Made by a program: the position numbers and the translations under genes. The notes beneath the pieces were generated by a model that did no database searches, was not told the DNA's origin, and saw nothing but the letters and a program-made list of their open reading frames with translations. A stretch of DNA of 64,000 nt from assembly GCF_001261775.1 (NCBI RefSeq), contig NZ_LN868538.1, positions 310,001 to 374,000 on the forward strand. The letters run 5' to 3'. Positions 1 to 6,995 of the stretch are shown in pieces (position 1 is the first letter of the stretch; every line of letters begins with the position of its first letter). This DNA is from Anaeromassilibacillus senegalensis (lineage in GTDB: Bacteria; Bacillota; Clostridia; Oscillospirales; Acutalibacteraceae).

Positions 1-373
1 TACCAACAACGCTTTTACTATGAGCCAAAATCTGTTCTCGCTCTTTGGGCGATGCAGCACGAAAAATCCCAACCAACATGCGTTCATTGGGAGAAAGGTC
101 ATAGATATATTTAATATGATCAAAACTGTCGGGACGGTTGGCATCACGCAACTCCCCGGATTCCTTTTCATCCGCTAACAGTTCCAACAAGGAAACATTA
201 TAAACTTTTGCCAGAGTTTTCAAAACAGCAATGGAAGGCGTCGTTTTGCCTGTTTCGTAATACGTGTAAGTAGAACGGGAGCAATTCAGAATTTTGGCGA
301 TTTCCAACTGTTTAAAACCGTTATTTTCTCGGAGCGCGCGCAGTTTTTCGCACAGCTTTTTATCTGTCAACAT
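1..373 (-). CDS. XRE-family helix-turn-helix regulator, 3' end cut by window edge
   Basis: Only the first 124 or so residues are visible because the gene runs off the left edge. Residues 5-60 read as a Cro/C1-type DNA-binding domain, with the run KQLEIAKILNCSRSTYT followed by YYETGKTTPSIAVLKTLA, the classic helix-turn-helix plus third-helix pattern. A charged linker and LSPNERMLVGIFRAA follow, of unknown role. The start is the ATG at 371-373; the two upstream ATGs (383 and 390) hit stops at once. The ribosome site is weak. Small XRE repressors of this kind are common at the ends of integrative elements, which fits the broken tRNA just to the right. Target unknown. Confidence 0.8.
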   Translation of the reverse strand, partial: MLTDKKLCEKLRALRENNGFKQLEIAKILNCSRSTYTYYETGKTTPSIAVLKTLAKVYNVSLLELLADEKESGELRDANRPDSFDHIKYIYDLSPNERMLVGIFRAASPKEREQILAHSKSVVG

Positions 374-545
374 TGATTCCCATCTTTCATGTAATTTGGG
401 TAGTATATGCTATATTATAATATAATAAAGATATTTTCGGATAAATATGTCAACATTCTTCACTACAATACTGTCAACTTTGTCAATAGTATTTACAGAA
501 AGTCTGCGAATCTCTCAGGGAAACCAAATATTTTTAGAAAAGCCC

Positions 546-574
546 TTGACGTTACCGGTAAAATTTTATATAAT
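546..574 (+). promoter_or_regulatory. Sigma-A promoter upstream of the broken tRNA-Thr
   Basis: TTGACG (546-551), a 17-bp spacer and TATAAT (569-574) make a near-consensus promoter. The only candidate downstream is the tRNA fragment at 661, so this is probably its original promoter. The rest of 374-660 is AT-rich and holds no supported gene. Confidence 0.6.
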
Positions 575-660
575 AATCTAGCTGTCAGAATTCATTTGTA
601 TGAAATACCCATAATCTGGGATTTTAGTATATATTGGGTTTGATCGTTTCTAAATCATTT

Positions 661-712
661 GCTACTGTGGCTCAGTTGGTAGAGCAGCGCATTCGTAATG
701 CGCAGGTCGCGG
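661..712 (+). pseudogene. Truncated tRNA-Thr (5' part only)
   Basis: This starts with its own acceptor strand GCTACTG, then is identical over 42 bp (667-708) to the intact tRNA-Thr at 801, covering D arm, anticodon arm (loop TTCGTAA, anticodon CGU) and variable loop. It breaks off a few bases into the T arm (GCGG); no T loop, 3' acceptor strand or CCA follows. The different acceptor strand shows it was a separate tRNA gene rather than a copy of its neighbour. Loss of only the 3' half fits deletion of an element that had integrated there (inference). Confidence 0.75.
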
Positions 713-731
713 ATTGTTTGGAAAGATACTG

Positions 732-760
732 TTTTCAACTTGGCAAAAATGTGGTATACT
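732..760 (+). promoter_or_regulatory. Promoter of tRNA-Thr(CGU)
   Basis: TTTTCA (732-737), 17 bp, TATACT (755-760), about 40 bp upstream of the intact tRNA. It lies right after the tRNA break point. Confidence 0.5.
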
Positions 761-800
761 AACAAACAGGGCTAGATAAAAGAACCCGGTTCCTATAAAT

Positions 801-876
801 GCTTGTGTGGCTCAGTTGGTAGAGCAGCGCATTCGTAATGCGCAGGTCATCGGTTCGAGTCCGATCACAAGCTCCA
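801..876 (+). tRNA. tRNA-Thr (anticodon CGU)
   Basis: This is a complete 76-nt cloverleaf. The acceptor arms GCTTGTG and CACAAGC pair fully, the D arm is standard, and the anticodon stem GCGCA/TGCGC encloses TTCGTAA, giving anticodon CGU for the threonine codon ACG. The T arm carries the normal GGTTCGAGTCC, the discriminator is T, and CCA is encoded at 874-876. A strong terminator follows at once. Confidence 0.95.
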
Positions 877-877
877 A

Positions 878-912
878 AATCTCCGTCGTAAATTACGACG
901 GAGATTTTTCTA
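878..912 (+). terminator. Rho-independent terminator of tRNA-Thr
   Basis: A perfect hairpin ATCTCCGTCGTAA/TTACGACGGAGAT is followed by a T-rich run, two bases after the tRNA CCA end. Confidence 0.85.
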
Positions 913-929
913 TTTCCAGAGGTAAATAC

Positions 930-1185
930 ACGGCGCAACGAGAGTATTAAAGTCGTTTATAAATGGTCACAACACAAAAAAGATTTTCGTGCCGACCATG
1001 CGGACAAAATCGCAAAGCAAGATACAGCAAAAGCGGCGTTTGACAAGCCGGCTGAAAAGCCAACTTTCAAAGTGGCGTAATTCACTAACGCTTCCAGCTG
1101 AAAAAGCGCGATATGAGGAATGCCATCGCTGCTAAAAAAGGATTGCTGGATCTGAAGCTGACGAAACAAAACGCTACAAACAAAA
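930..1185 (+). pseudogene. Decayed fragment resembling a relaxase C-terminus
   Basis: No open gene is present, but two frames carry protein-like text. About 953-1080 reads VVYKWSQHKKDFRADHADK then IAKQDTAKAAFDK and stops. About 1088-1128, in another frame, reads LPAEKARYEECHRC and stops. The helical, charged style and the FRADH..I pattern resemble the C-terminal helical region of relaxases of integrative elements, as I recall the family. There is no start, no ribosome site and at least one frameshift. Its position beside a tRNA gene supports a mobile-element relic. The family call is tentative. Confidence 0.3.
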
Positions 1186-1187
1186 AT

Positions 1188-1217
1188 CCCGTGTCAGGAA
1201 TGGAACCCTGGCACGGG
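1188..1217 (-). terminator. Terminator of the 1219-2005 operon
   Basis: Hairpin CCCGTGCCAGG/CCTGACACGGG on the minus strand, with one wobble pair, is followed by ATTTTTG. It begins one base after the stop codon of the 45-residue ORF. Confidence 0.8.
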
Positions 1218-1218
1218 A

Positions 1219-1356
1219 CTATTTTTGGGTGCAATGCGGGTCATACTGGATTACGATCGTTCCTGTACGGGTATCAATCTTTTCTTTTATCCCATCAACG
1301 ACGGCACGTTGGAATAACCGGCGTACATTCGCTGAAAATCGTAAGAACCGGAGCAT
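1219..1356 (-). CDS. Small orphan protein (45 aa)
   Basis: ATG at 1354-1356 opens a 45-codon frame ending with TAG at 1219-1221. It begins MLRFLRFSANVRRLF, has a basic helical middle (QRAVVDGIKEKIDTRTG), then a hydrophobic strand TIVIQYD, and ends HCTQK. I do not recognise it. Reasons to believe it is real are its start 7 bases after the stop of the membrane protein at 1364, and a terminator hairpin beginning just past its own stop. Against it, no clear ribosome site is visible. It could be translated by coupling. Confidence 0.45.
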   Translation of the reverse strand: MLRFLRFSANVRRLFQRAVVDGIKEKIDTRTGTIVIQYDPHCTQK

Positions 1357-1363
1357 TATGTTT

Positions 1364-2005
1364 TTATCTTTTGATATCCCAGTTCATTTTCCGCAGGCCA
1401 CTAAATGTCAACGTTACCTTCCCGGTTGTTTCTTCTACGGGAATGGTATAAGTAAACAGCGTGCCGATGTCGTTCGCTTCGCCCGGCTCGCCGACAAAAG
1501 CTTCGTCTTGGTAGCTTCCGTTCAATTCCGCTTTCAGCACCGCCAGATGAGCCGTTCCGTCCGGCACAATTTGGTATTCCTCCTGTGCTGCGGAAACCAA
1601 GACCGCGTAGTTCTGGAAGAAGTCATGCTTGGGGTTTGCCATAAAAGTAAGCAGATACCCGTCGTCCGCCTTTTCTACCGTAGAAATATTAATGGTACAG
1701 TCGCCATCACTGTAAATATTGTTTCCCTCGTTGCCTTTCAGATCATCCAAATCGATTGTGAACAGGACCGGCTGCTCCAGCGTTTGCACCTCATAATTGT
1801 AGGTATCCGTCGTTTGTACAATCATACCAAACCCATTCATGTGCGTGCGATAAATGGAAATTGCAAAAAACATCAGCAACAGGGCAATTCCAAAGGTATA
1901 TGCCTTTTTATTAAACTTTCTGCGGGGTTTTCCCCCGTTATCCGCCTGCTCTTCATCCTGCTGTACTTCCTGCTCTGGAATCATCTCTTTGTTATCATCG
2001 TTCAA
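1364..2005 (-). CDS. Orphan single-pass membrane protein (213 aa)
   Basis: The family is not recognised. The N-terminus is acidic (NDDNKEMIPEQEVQQDEEQ), followed by a basic stretch KPRRKFNKKAY and one hydrophobic segment (about residues 34-52, FGIALLLMFFAISIY). The remaining 160 residues look like an extracytoplasmic beta-rich domain. The topology is therefore cytoplasmic N-terminus and external C-terminus. The start is a TTG with a weak GGTGA 7 bases upstream; the internal ATG at codon 8 is an alternative. It forms a two-gene unit with the 45-residue ORF. The hairpin-repeat array lies directly upstream, so the promoter may lie in or beyond it. Confidence 0.6.
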   Translation of the reverse strand: MNDDNKEMIPEQEVQQDEEQADNGGKPRRKFNKKAYTFGIALLLMFFAISIYRTHMNGFGMIVQTTDTYNYEVQTLEQPVLFTIDLDDLKGNEGNNIYSDGDCTINISTVEKADDGYLLTFMANPKHDFFQNYAVLVSAAQEEYQIVPDGTAHLAVLKAELNGSYQDEAFVGEPGEANDIGTLFTYTIPVEETTGKVTLTFSGLRKMNWDIKR

Positions 2006-2049
2006 ATTACTTCACCATCTCATTCTTAAATTTGTTCTATACATTTTCA

Positions 2050-2475
2050 TGTTCTCTCAGGCGTCAAAATCTCCGATTTTGGTTACGCCGTGAGGTTACT
2101 CAATCATACCCGACTTACAGAAAGACTCTTTCATCTTTGAAATTGCCTTCATTTTCTCAGCCGGTATGATTCAATGTTCTCTCAGGCGTCAAAATCTCCG
2201 ATTTTGGTCACGCCGTGAGGTTACTCAATCATACCCAACTTACAAGAAACCTCTTTCATCTTTGAAATTGCCTGCACTTTCTCAGCCGGTATGATTCAAT
2301 GTTCTCTCAGGCGTCAAAATCTCCGATTTTGGTTACGCCGTGAGGTTACTCAATCATACCCGACTTACAGAAAGACTCTTTCATCTTTGAAATTGCCTTC
2401 ATTTTCTCAGCCGGTATGATTCAATGTTCTCTCAGGCGTCAAAATCTCCGATTTTGGTCACGCCGTGAGGTTATT
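2050..2475. repeat. Tandem 125-bp array of four hairpin units (repeat family 1)
   Basis: Four copies of a unit starting GTTCTCTCAGGCGTC begin at 2051, 2176, 2301 and 2426, a constant 125-bp period. Each folds as CTCA-GGCGT-CAAAATC / GATTTTG-ACGCC-GTGAG. The units are flanked by GGTATGATTCAAT and its near complement ACTCAATCATACC. The 68-bp spacers are also nearly identical, so this is a tandem duplication rather than CRISPR. Related single hairpins lie at 16.2 kb and 50.4-50.7 kb. The array fills the gap between 2005 and the deacetylase gene; no gene is seen in it. Confidence 0.9.
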
Positions 2476-2538
2476 ATATCATAAAGTTTCGCATTTCTCT
2501 ATATATATTAGCAGTAACTGCATAAGGAGCATCCGTAT

Positions 2539-3423
2539 ATGTATGTAACGTTCCATATCAAGCGGGTTTTGGCTCTGCTGCTGGTTCTTGCAACCGTCGG
2601 CGCCTGCGCCTTAACCAGCAGCAAAATTGGGCAAGCGCAGCTTGCCAGCGCACAGGTGCAGCAGGAGGGCATTGAACTTCCCATCATCATGTATCACAGT
2701 ATGTTGAAGGAGGGAAAGGGCAAATATATCATTTCGCCCGCGACATTTGAAGAGGATTTAAAATATCTGAAAGACAACGGCTATCATACCGTCAATATGC
2801 AGGACCTGTTGAACTATGTAAACGAGGGAACGGCCCTGCCGGATAACCCCATCATGCTCACCTTCGACGACGGCTACTACAATAATTATCTGTACGCATT
2901 TCCTCTGGCCAAGCAATATGAAAGCAAGATCGTCATTTCTCCCATCGGATATTTCACCGACCAGTTCAGCAAAGCAGACGCCAACCACGCCACCTATTCC
3001 CATGTGACCTGGGACCAGATCAAAGAAATGATGTCCTCCGGCTATGTGGAATTTCAGAATCACTCGTACAACCTTCATTCCAGCAACGGGAAACGCCTGG
3101 GCACCAAAAAGCTGAAAGGCGAAAGCCTTGCGGCATATACCGCCCTTCTGACCGACGACATCACACAGATGCAGCAGGAGATGCAGGAACACACCGGTTA
3201 CACGCCAAACACTTTTGTCTTCCCCTTCGGCGCAATCAGCAACGACGCTGTCCCCATCGTGCGCAGCCTGGGATTCTCCGCCACGTTGACCTGTGAGAGC
3301 CGCATTAACACCATTACCAGGGACCCCGAATGCCTTTACGGCCTGGGGCGGTATCTGCGTCCACCGGGGCAGAGCAGCGTAGATTTCTTTAAAAAACTGG
3401 CGCCTCCCAAAGCCGCGGCATAA
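2539..3423 (+). CDS. Polysaccharide deacetylase (NodB domain), exported
   Basis: This is a 294-residue NodB-fold hydrolase, likely removing acetyl groups from peptidoglycan or another envelope sugar polymer outside the membrane. A hydrophobic leader (residues 9-25) ends in a lipobox-like TVGAC (Cys23), so it may be a lipoprotein. Catalytic motifs are visible: TFDDGY at 108-113 (catalytic and metal Asp), the zinc-ligand motif FQNHSYNLH near 175, and RYLRP near the C-terminus. The start ATG has AAGGAG nine bases upstream. An amidase gene follows in the same direction 51 bases on, suggesting a small cell-wall unit. The substrate cannot be told from sequence. Confidence 0.88.
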   Translation: MYVTFHIKRVLALLLVLATVGACALTSSKIGQAQLASAQVQQEGIELPIIMYHSMLKEGKGKYIISPATFEEDLKYLKDNGYHTVNMQDLLNYVNEGTALPDNPIMLTFDDGYYNNYLYAFPLAKQYESKIVISPIGYFTDQFSKADANHATYSHVTWDQIKEMMSSGYVEFQNHSYNLHSSNGKRLGTKKLKGESLAAYTALLTDDITQMQQEMQEHTGYTPNTFVFPFGAISNDAVPIVRSLGFSATLTCESRINTITRDPECLYGLGRYLRPPGQSSVDFFKKLAPPKAAA

Positions 3424-3474
3424 ACTGAGGATACATGCTTATTTTTTAAACCATAATGACAGGGAGGAATTTGA

Positions 3475-4218
3475 ATGCCCATTATTTATCTCAGCCCATC
3501 GCTGCAGCCGTTTAACGAATATGTCGGCGGCGGCAACGAACAGTATTACATGAACCTGATCGCAGACGCCATGGAACCCTATCTGCGTGCGAACGGCATC
3601 CGCTTCACCCGCAGCCGGAAGGATATGACCCTGGGCCAGGTCATTCGGGAATCCAACGAAGGTTATTACGACTTGCATCTGGCGCTGCATTCCAACGCTG
3701 CGCCGCCCAATTTAAGCGGACAAATCAGGGGAACCGACGTCTATTATTATCCTGCCAGTGAACGTGGAAAACGCGCCGCTACCATCATTGCCGATAACTT
3801 CAAAAACATTTATCCACAGCCAAGCCTGGTCAAGACGGTACCCACCACGACACTTGCAGAAGTAACCAAGACAAATGCCCCTTCCGTATTGATCGAGGTC
3901 GCTTATCACGACAACGTGCAGGACGCCGACTGGATCCGCAATAATATCAACGAGATCGCCGCCAATATCGTGGAGAGCCTCACCGAGTATTTCGGTCTGC
4001 CGTTTATCAGCAATCCACAGCCGGCCCGTCAAGGCGTTGTCACAACGCAGGGCGGCAATCTGAACATCCGCGCCCGCCCCAGCCTGGAGGCGCCGGTTAT
4101 CGCGCAGGCGCCCAACGGCGCGCCGATCACCGTCAACGGGGAATGGCAGGGCTGGTACGTGGTCAATTACAACGGCAATGTCGGTTATTCCGACAGCCGG
4201 TTCATCCGCCTCACCTAA
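3475..4218 (+). CDS. N-acetylmuramoyl-L-alanine amidase-like protein with SH3b domain
   Basis: Residues 1-175 resemble the Amidase_3 fold that cuts the bond between muramic acid and L-alanine in peptidoglycan; residues 187-247 form an SH3b wall-binding domain (GGNLNIRARPSLEAPV, GWYVVNYNGNVGYSDSRFI). Motifs LHLALHSNAAP and VLIEVAYHDN match the zinc-His and catalytic-Glu regions. Unusually, the N-terminus reads IYLSPSLQPFNEY rather than the usual DPGHGG, so the first zinc His is missing. There is no signal peptide, so export may be non-classical or it may act at lysis or in the forespore (inference). A good AGGGAGGAATTTGA ribosome site precedes the ATG. Confidence 0.75.
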   Translation: MPIIYLSPSLQPFNEYVGGGNEQYYMNLIADAMEPYLRANGIRFTRSRKDMTLGQVIRESNEGYYDLHLALHSNAAPPNLSGQIRGTDVYYYPASERGKRAATIIADNFKNIYPQPSLVKTVPTTTLAEVTKTNAPSVLIEVAYHDNVQDADWIRNNINEIAANIVESLTEYFGLPFISNPQPARQGVVTTQGGNLNIRARPSLEAPVIAQAPNGAPITVNGEWQGWYVVNYNGNVGYSDSRFIRLT

Positions 4219-4240
4219 AAGAAAAAGCCTGCACAGGCCA

Positions 4241-4275
4241 TGCACAGATTCGCCGCGGCGGACCTGTGCATTTTT
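4241..4275 (+). terminator. Terminator after the amidase gene
   Basis: Stem TGCACAG/CTGTGCA with an inner GC-rich stem, then TTTTT, 23 bases past the stop codon. Confidence 0.85.
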
Positions 4276-4288
4276 CTATGCAGACGTT

Positions 4289-5662
4289 TTATTCCACTTT
4301 TTGTACCGCTGGAATCGATTTTACCGTATCCTCTCTCCGTCCATACCCGTAACGCTGCCGGTATTTCCAGGTCAGGCCAACAGAGAAAAACACTGCGGCG
4401 AACTCCGCGAAGGGAATCGTGAGCCATACGCCGTCGATATCCAGGAACATGGGCAAAACCAAAATTCCCAAAACCACAAAGACCAATGTACGCAAAAGAG
4501 ACAGGAAACCGGAAACAATCCCATTGGAAAATGCGGTAAACATCCCCGATGCGAAGATATTGATTCCCACCGGGATAAAGCTGATGGAAAACAGATAAAA
4601 TCCGTGCAGGGCAATGTCGTAAACTTCCGTCCCCTGCGGTGAGAAAATCCCCATCAGGAATGGCGCCAGGAGAATTGCCGCTACCAAAGTAATTGCGGAC
4701 GAGCCCAGGATGAAAATGTACGAATACCGTATAATCCGCTGCTCCTGTTTCCAGTTCTTGCTGCCGTAGTGGAAACTGATGACAGGCGCAACGCCGGAGG
4801 TAAAGCCCAAAAAGGCGGAAACCAGAAAAAACTGCGCATATAGAACGATGGTGATCGCCGCCACGCCGTTTTCTCCCAGATAATGCAACATCACCATATT
4901 GAACAGGAACGTGGTAATCCCCATGGACAGGTTTGTAACCATCTCAGACGCACCGTTGACGCAGCATTTGCCCAGCGTTTTAAAATCAGACGATGGTTTT
5001 TGCAGATGCAACTCGTTGCCTTTCCTGCAAAAAAAGACAATGCCGATGATCGCCGGCAAAAGCTGCCCGATGCCGGTAGCAATTGCCGCACCGGCGATCC
5101 CCATCTGCATGGGAACAATAAAGACATAATCCAATACCATATTGATGACACCGCCCAAAATGCTGTTTAAAAGGCCAATCTGCGGCTTGCCGGCGGTAAC
5201 CAGAAAATAGTCGAACAGGCATTTCACAATGCAGACAGGCGCAAACAACATTCCTATGATGGAATAGGTGTAACAATCATCGTACAGGACGGGCGTGGCG
5301 CCCAGCAAATGTGTAATAGGCCCGGTAAAAAACAGACCGATCCCCGCGATAATCAAACCGACAAGAATGGAAAAACATATGATCAGAGAAAAATGCCCGC
5401 GGGCCTTTTCCTCTTGCCCTTCTCCCATCTCCTTGGCCACAACGGCGCTTCCGCCTGTTGCAAACATGATGCCGACGCCGGTGATAATGTTGATCAGCGG
5501 CATGGCGATATTGACGGCAGACAGCGCATTTGACCCCACATATCGGGCGACGAAAATACCGTCGACAATCGTGTAAAAGGACAGGAAGATCATCATAATG
5601 ATGGTTGGCAGGGTAAAACCGATCAGGGAGCCAAAGCGGAACTCCCTTGCTAACGAATTCAT
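4289..5662 (-). CDS. MATE-family multidrug/cation antiporter
   Basis: This 457-residue, twelve-helix membrane protein belongs to the MATE family, which exports drugs or metabolites in exchange for Na+ or H+. Typical features are the opening FTLPTIIMMIFLSFYTIVDGIFVARYVG and the repeated two-lobed hydrophobic pattern; it is closest in style to MepA-type pumps. The ATG at 5662 is preferred over the one at 5695 because only the former has GGAG nine bases upstream. It is divergent from a MerR regulator, and its promoter has the 19-bp spacer that such activators need, so induction by a bound drug-like ligand is likely. Confidence 0.9.
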   Translation of the reverse strand: MNSLAREFRFGSLIGFTLPTIIMMIFLSFYTIVDGIFVARYVGSNALSAVNIAMPLINIITGVGIMFATGGSAVVAKEMGEGQEEKARGHFSLIICFSILVGLIIAGIGLFFTGPITHLLGATPVLYDDCYTYSIIGMLFAPVCIVKCLFDYFLVTAGKPQIGLLNSILGGVINMVLDYVFIVPMQMGIAGAAIATGIGQLLPAIIGIVFFCRKGNELHLQKPSSDFKTLGKCCVNGASEMVTNLSMGITTFLFNMVMLHYLGENGVAAITIVLYAQFFLVSAFLGFTSGVAPVISFHYGSKNWKQEQRIIRYSYIFILGSSAITLVAAILLAPFLMGIFSPQGTEVYDIALHGFYLFSISFIPVGINIFASGMFTAFSNGIVSGFLSLLRTLVFVVLGILVLPMFLDIDGVWLTIPFAEFAAVFFSVGLTWKYRQRYGYGRREDTVKSIPAVQKVE

Positions 5663-5676
5663 AAAGCACAACTCCA

Positions 5677-5705
5677 TTGTATAAATTGGCAGCATAGCTT
5701 ATAAT
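5677..5705 (+). promoter_or_regulatory. Promoter of the MerR gene at 5749
   Basis: TTGTAT (5677-5682), 17 bp, TATAAT (5700-5705). Its -10 overlaps the -10 of the divergent MATE promoter, as expected for an autoregulated MerR switch. Confidence 0.5.
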
Positions 5706-5731
5706 AAAGTATATAGTAACCATATAGTCAA
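5701..5731 (-). promoter_or_regulatory. MerR-type 19-bp-spacer promoter of the MATE gene
   Basis: On the minus strand TTGACT (5726-5731), a 19-bp spacer (5707-5725) and TATTAT (5701-5706). The spacer holds the repeated element ACTATA. MerR activators twist overlong spacers of exactly this length into an active form. Confidence 0.75.
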
Positions 5732-5748
5732 GGAGATTTTTTAAAATC

Positions 5749-6582
5749 ATGGAAAAAAATACAAAATGGGTTTTTACCACCGGGGAATTTGCCAAAATGT
5801 GTGGGGTAAGCAAGCAAACCTTGTTCTACTATGACGAAGTCGGCATTTTTAAGCCGGAATCGGTCCGCGAGAACGGGTATCGTCTATACACCTATTTACA
5901 GCTCGAAGCCTTCAGTGTCATTCATACGCTCCGTGAAATGGGAACCCCCATCAAGGAAATTAAATCCTATCTTGACCAACGGAATCCTGACGCTTTTGTC
6001 GCGCTGTTTGAGCGCCAGAGAACCGCACTCGAAGAGACGCTGCAAAACCTTCACCGCATCCACCAAATGATGGACGCAAAAATCGAGCTGGTGCGCCGTG
6101 CCAGGGAAATTGACTGCGACACAGTCAAGCTGGAGACACAGCCCGCCGAATTTCTTGTTTTGAGCCAGTCCATCGAAGGTGTCAGCGACGACGAATCTTT
6201 GACAATCCTGACGGAGCACATCAATCTGTGCAGCAGGAACAAGCTTCCCTGTGCCGCCTTTCTGGGCACGATGGTTAAGCGGGAAGCCATTTTGAACGCC
6301 GGATGCGGCCAATACGCCTACTTTTATACAAAGGTATCGGCTCCTCCCGCGGATTTACCGGTGCATTACAAGCCCGCCGGAATCTTTGCCACCGCCTATC
6401 ACCGCGGCAGTTACGAATCGACTGCGGGAACATATCAAAAGTTGCTGGCTTTTCTGAACAATAAACACCTGCAAATAGGGGCATATTCCTATGAAGATGG
6501 TCTGCTGGATGAAATCACCAACCAGTCCAGTGAAGATTACATCACCAAGATCTCCCTTGAAATTGCGTCTTCCGGCAATTGA
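5749..6582 (+). CDS. MerR-family multidrug-type activator with GyrI-like ligand domain
   Basis: Residues 8-75 form the MerR winged helix ([20 protein letters not shown], then ENGYRLY), followed by a coiled-coil dimer helix (about 85-120) and a C-terminal domain of about 150 residues of the BmrR/GyrI ligand-binding type (YAYFYTKV..., [13 protein letters not shown]). Such proteins bind bulky cationic or aromatic compounds and activate efflux genes. The gene is divergent from the MATE pump and shares overlapping promoters with it, so the pump is its evident target. AAGGAG sits 13 bases before the ATG, slightly far. Confidence 0.88.
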   Translation: MEKNTKWVFTTGEFAKMCGVSKQTLFYYDEVGIFKPESVRENGYRLYTYLQLEAFSVIHTLREMGTPIKEIKSYLDQRNPDAFVALFERQRTALEETLQNLHRIHQMMDAKIELVRRAREIDCDTVKLETQPAEFLVLSQSIEGVSDDESLTILTEHINLCSRNKLPCAAFLGTMVKREAILNAGCGQYAYFYTKVSAPPADLPVHYKPAGIFATAYHRGSYESTAGTYQKLLAFLNNKHLQIGAYSYEDGLLDEITNQSSEDYITKISLEIASSGN

Positions 6583-6606
6583 TATTTGCGTTCCCAGAAA
6601 TTGCAT

Positions 6607-6635
6607 TTGCAAAAAGGTTACAAATTTGTTATTAT
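6607..6635 (+). promoter_or_regulatory. Promoter of the 16-residue peptide unit
   Basis: TTGCAA (6607-6612), 17 bp, TATTAT (6630-6635), about 50 bases before the peptide start codon. Confidence 0.6.
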
Positions 6636-6683
6636 TTCAATGTCCTCGCGAGACAATTTTTTCGTTGCAAGGAGGAACAACCC

Positions 6684-6734
6684 ATGAATTGTAAAGATCT
6701 TTGGGAACTGCTGCGCAAGTGCTTAGGCATGTGA
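6684..6734 (+). CDS. 16-residue peptide with strong ribosome site
   Basis: The predicted peptide is MNCKDLWELLRKCLGM. Its start has a strong AAGGAGG 8 bases upstream, a promoter about 50 bases before and a perfect terminator 14 bases after the stop, so a transcript of about 140 nt devoted to it is predicted. The peptide is amphipathic (hydrophobic L, W, L, L, L spaced helically) with Cys at positions 3 and 13. No family is recognised. It could be a small membrane-active or regulatory peptide, or the peptide part of a dual-function RNA. Confidence 0.5.
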   Translation: MNCKDLWELLRKCLGM

Positions 6735-6748
6735 TAATAAGATGACTG

Positions 6749-6779
6749 ACGGCCCTTGTTTGAAGCAGGGCCGTTTTCA
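6749..6779 (+). terminator. Terminator of the 16-residue peptide unit
   Basis: Stem ACGGCCCTTG/CAGGGCCGT followed by TTTTCATTT. Confidence 0.85.
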
Positions 6780-6995
6780 TTTCCCGTACTTTGAAGCTTG
6801 ACCAAATCATCAGGGTCCCTTTTATAAAGGTTCAACCGGTCTTCAGGTATTTTTCACAAACGGCCGGTATACTATAACCAATCCAAAAGGAACCCAAAAC
6901 CGATTACAAGAACTTCTCTTTTCATATTTCTCCTTTTCTAAACTCTTCTTGAATCAGCCGTCCGAAAGGGCGGCTTTTTCATTTGCAGCAGGTTC
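6780..6995. other. Gap with an orphan plus-strand terminator; possible small RNA
   Basis: No ORF is supported here. A hairpin AGCCG-TCCGAAAGGG-CGGCT followed by TTTTTCATTT (6956-6980) is a plus-strand terminator, yet no plus-strand gene precedes it. A TATACT at 6868-6873 could be a -10, but I find no good -35. A small RNA of about 100 nt is possible. Confidence 0.3.

Noticed and set aside
407..643. 78-residue plus-strand frame
   Set aside because: No ribosome site, AT-driven composition, and it runs across a promoter and up to the tRNA fragment.
2050..2475. CRISPR-like appearance of evenly spaced repeats
   Set aside because: The spacers are almost identical to each other and no cas genes are near, so it is a tandem duplication.
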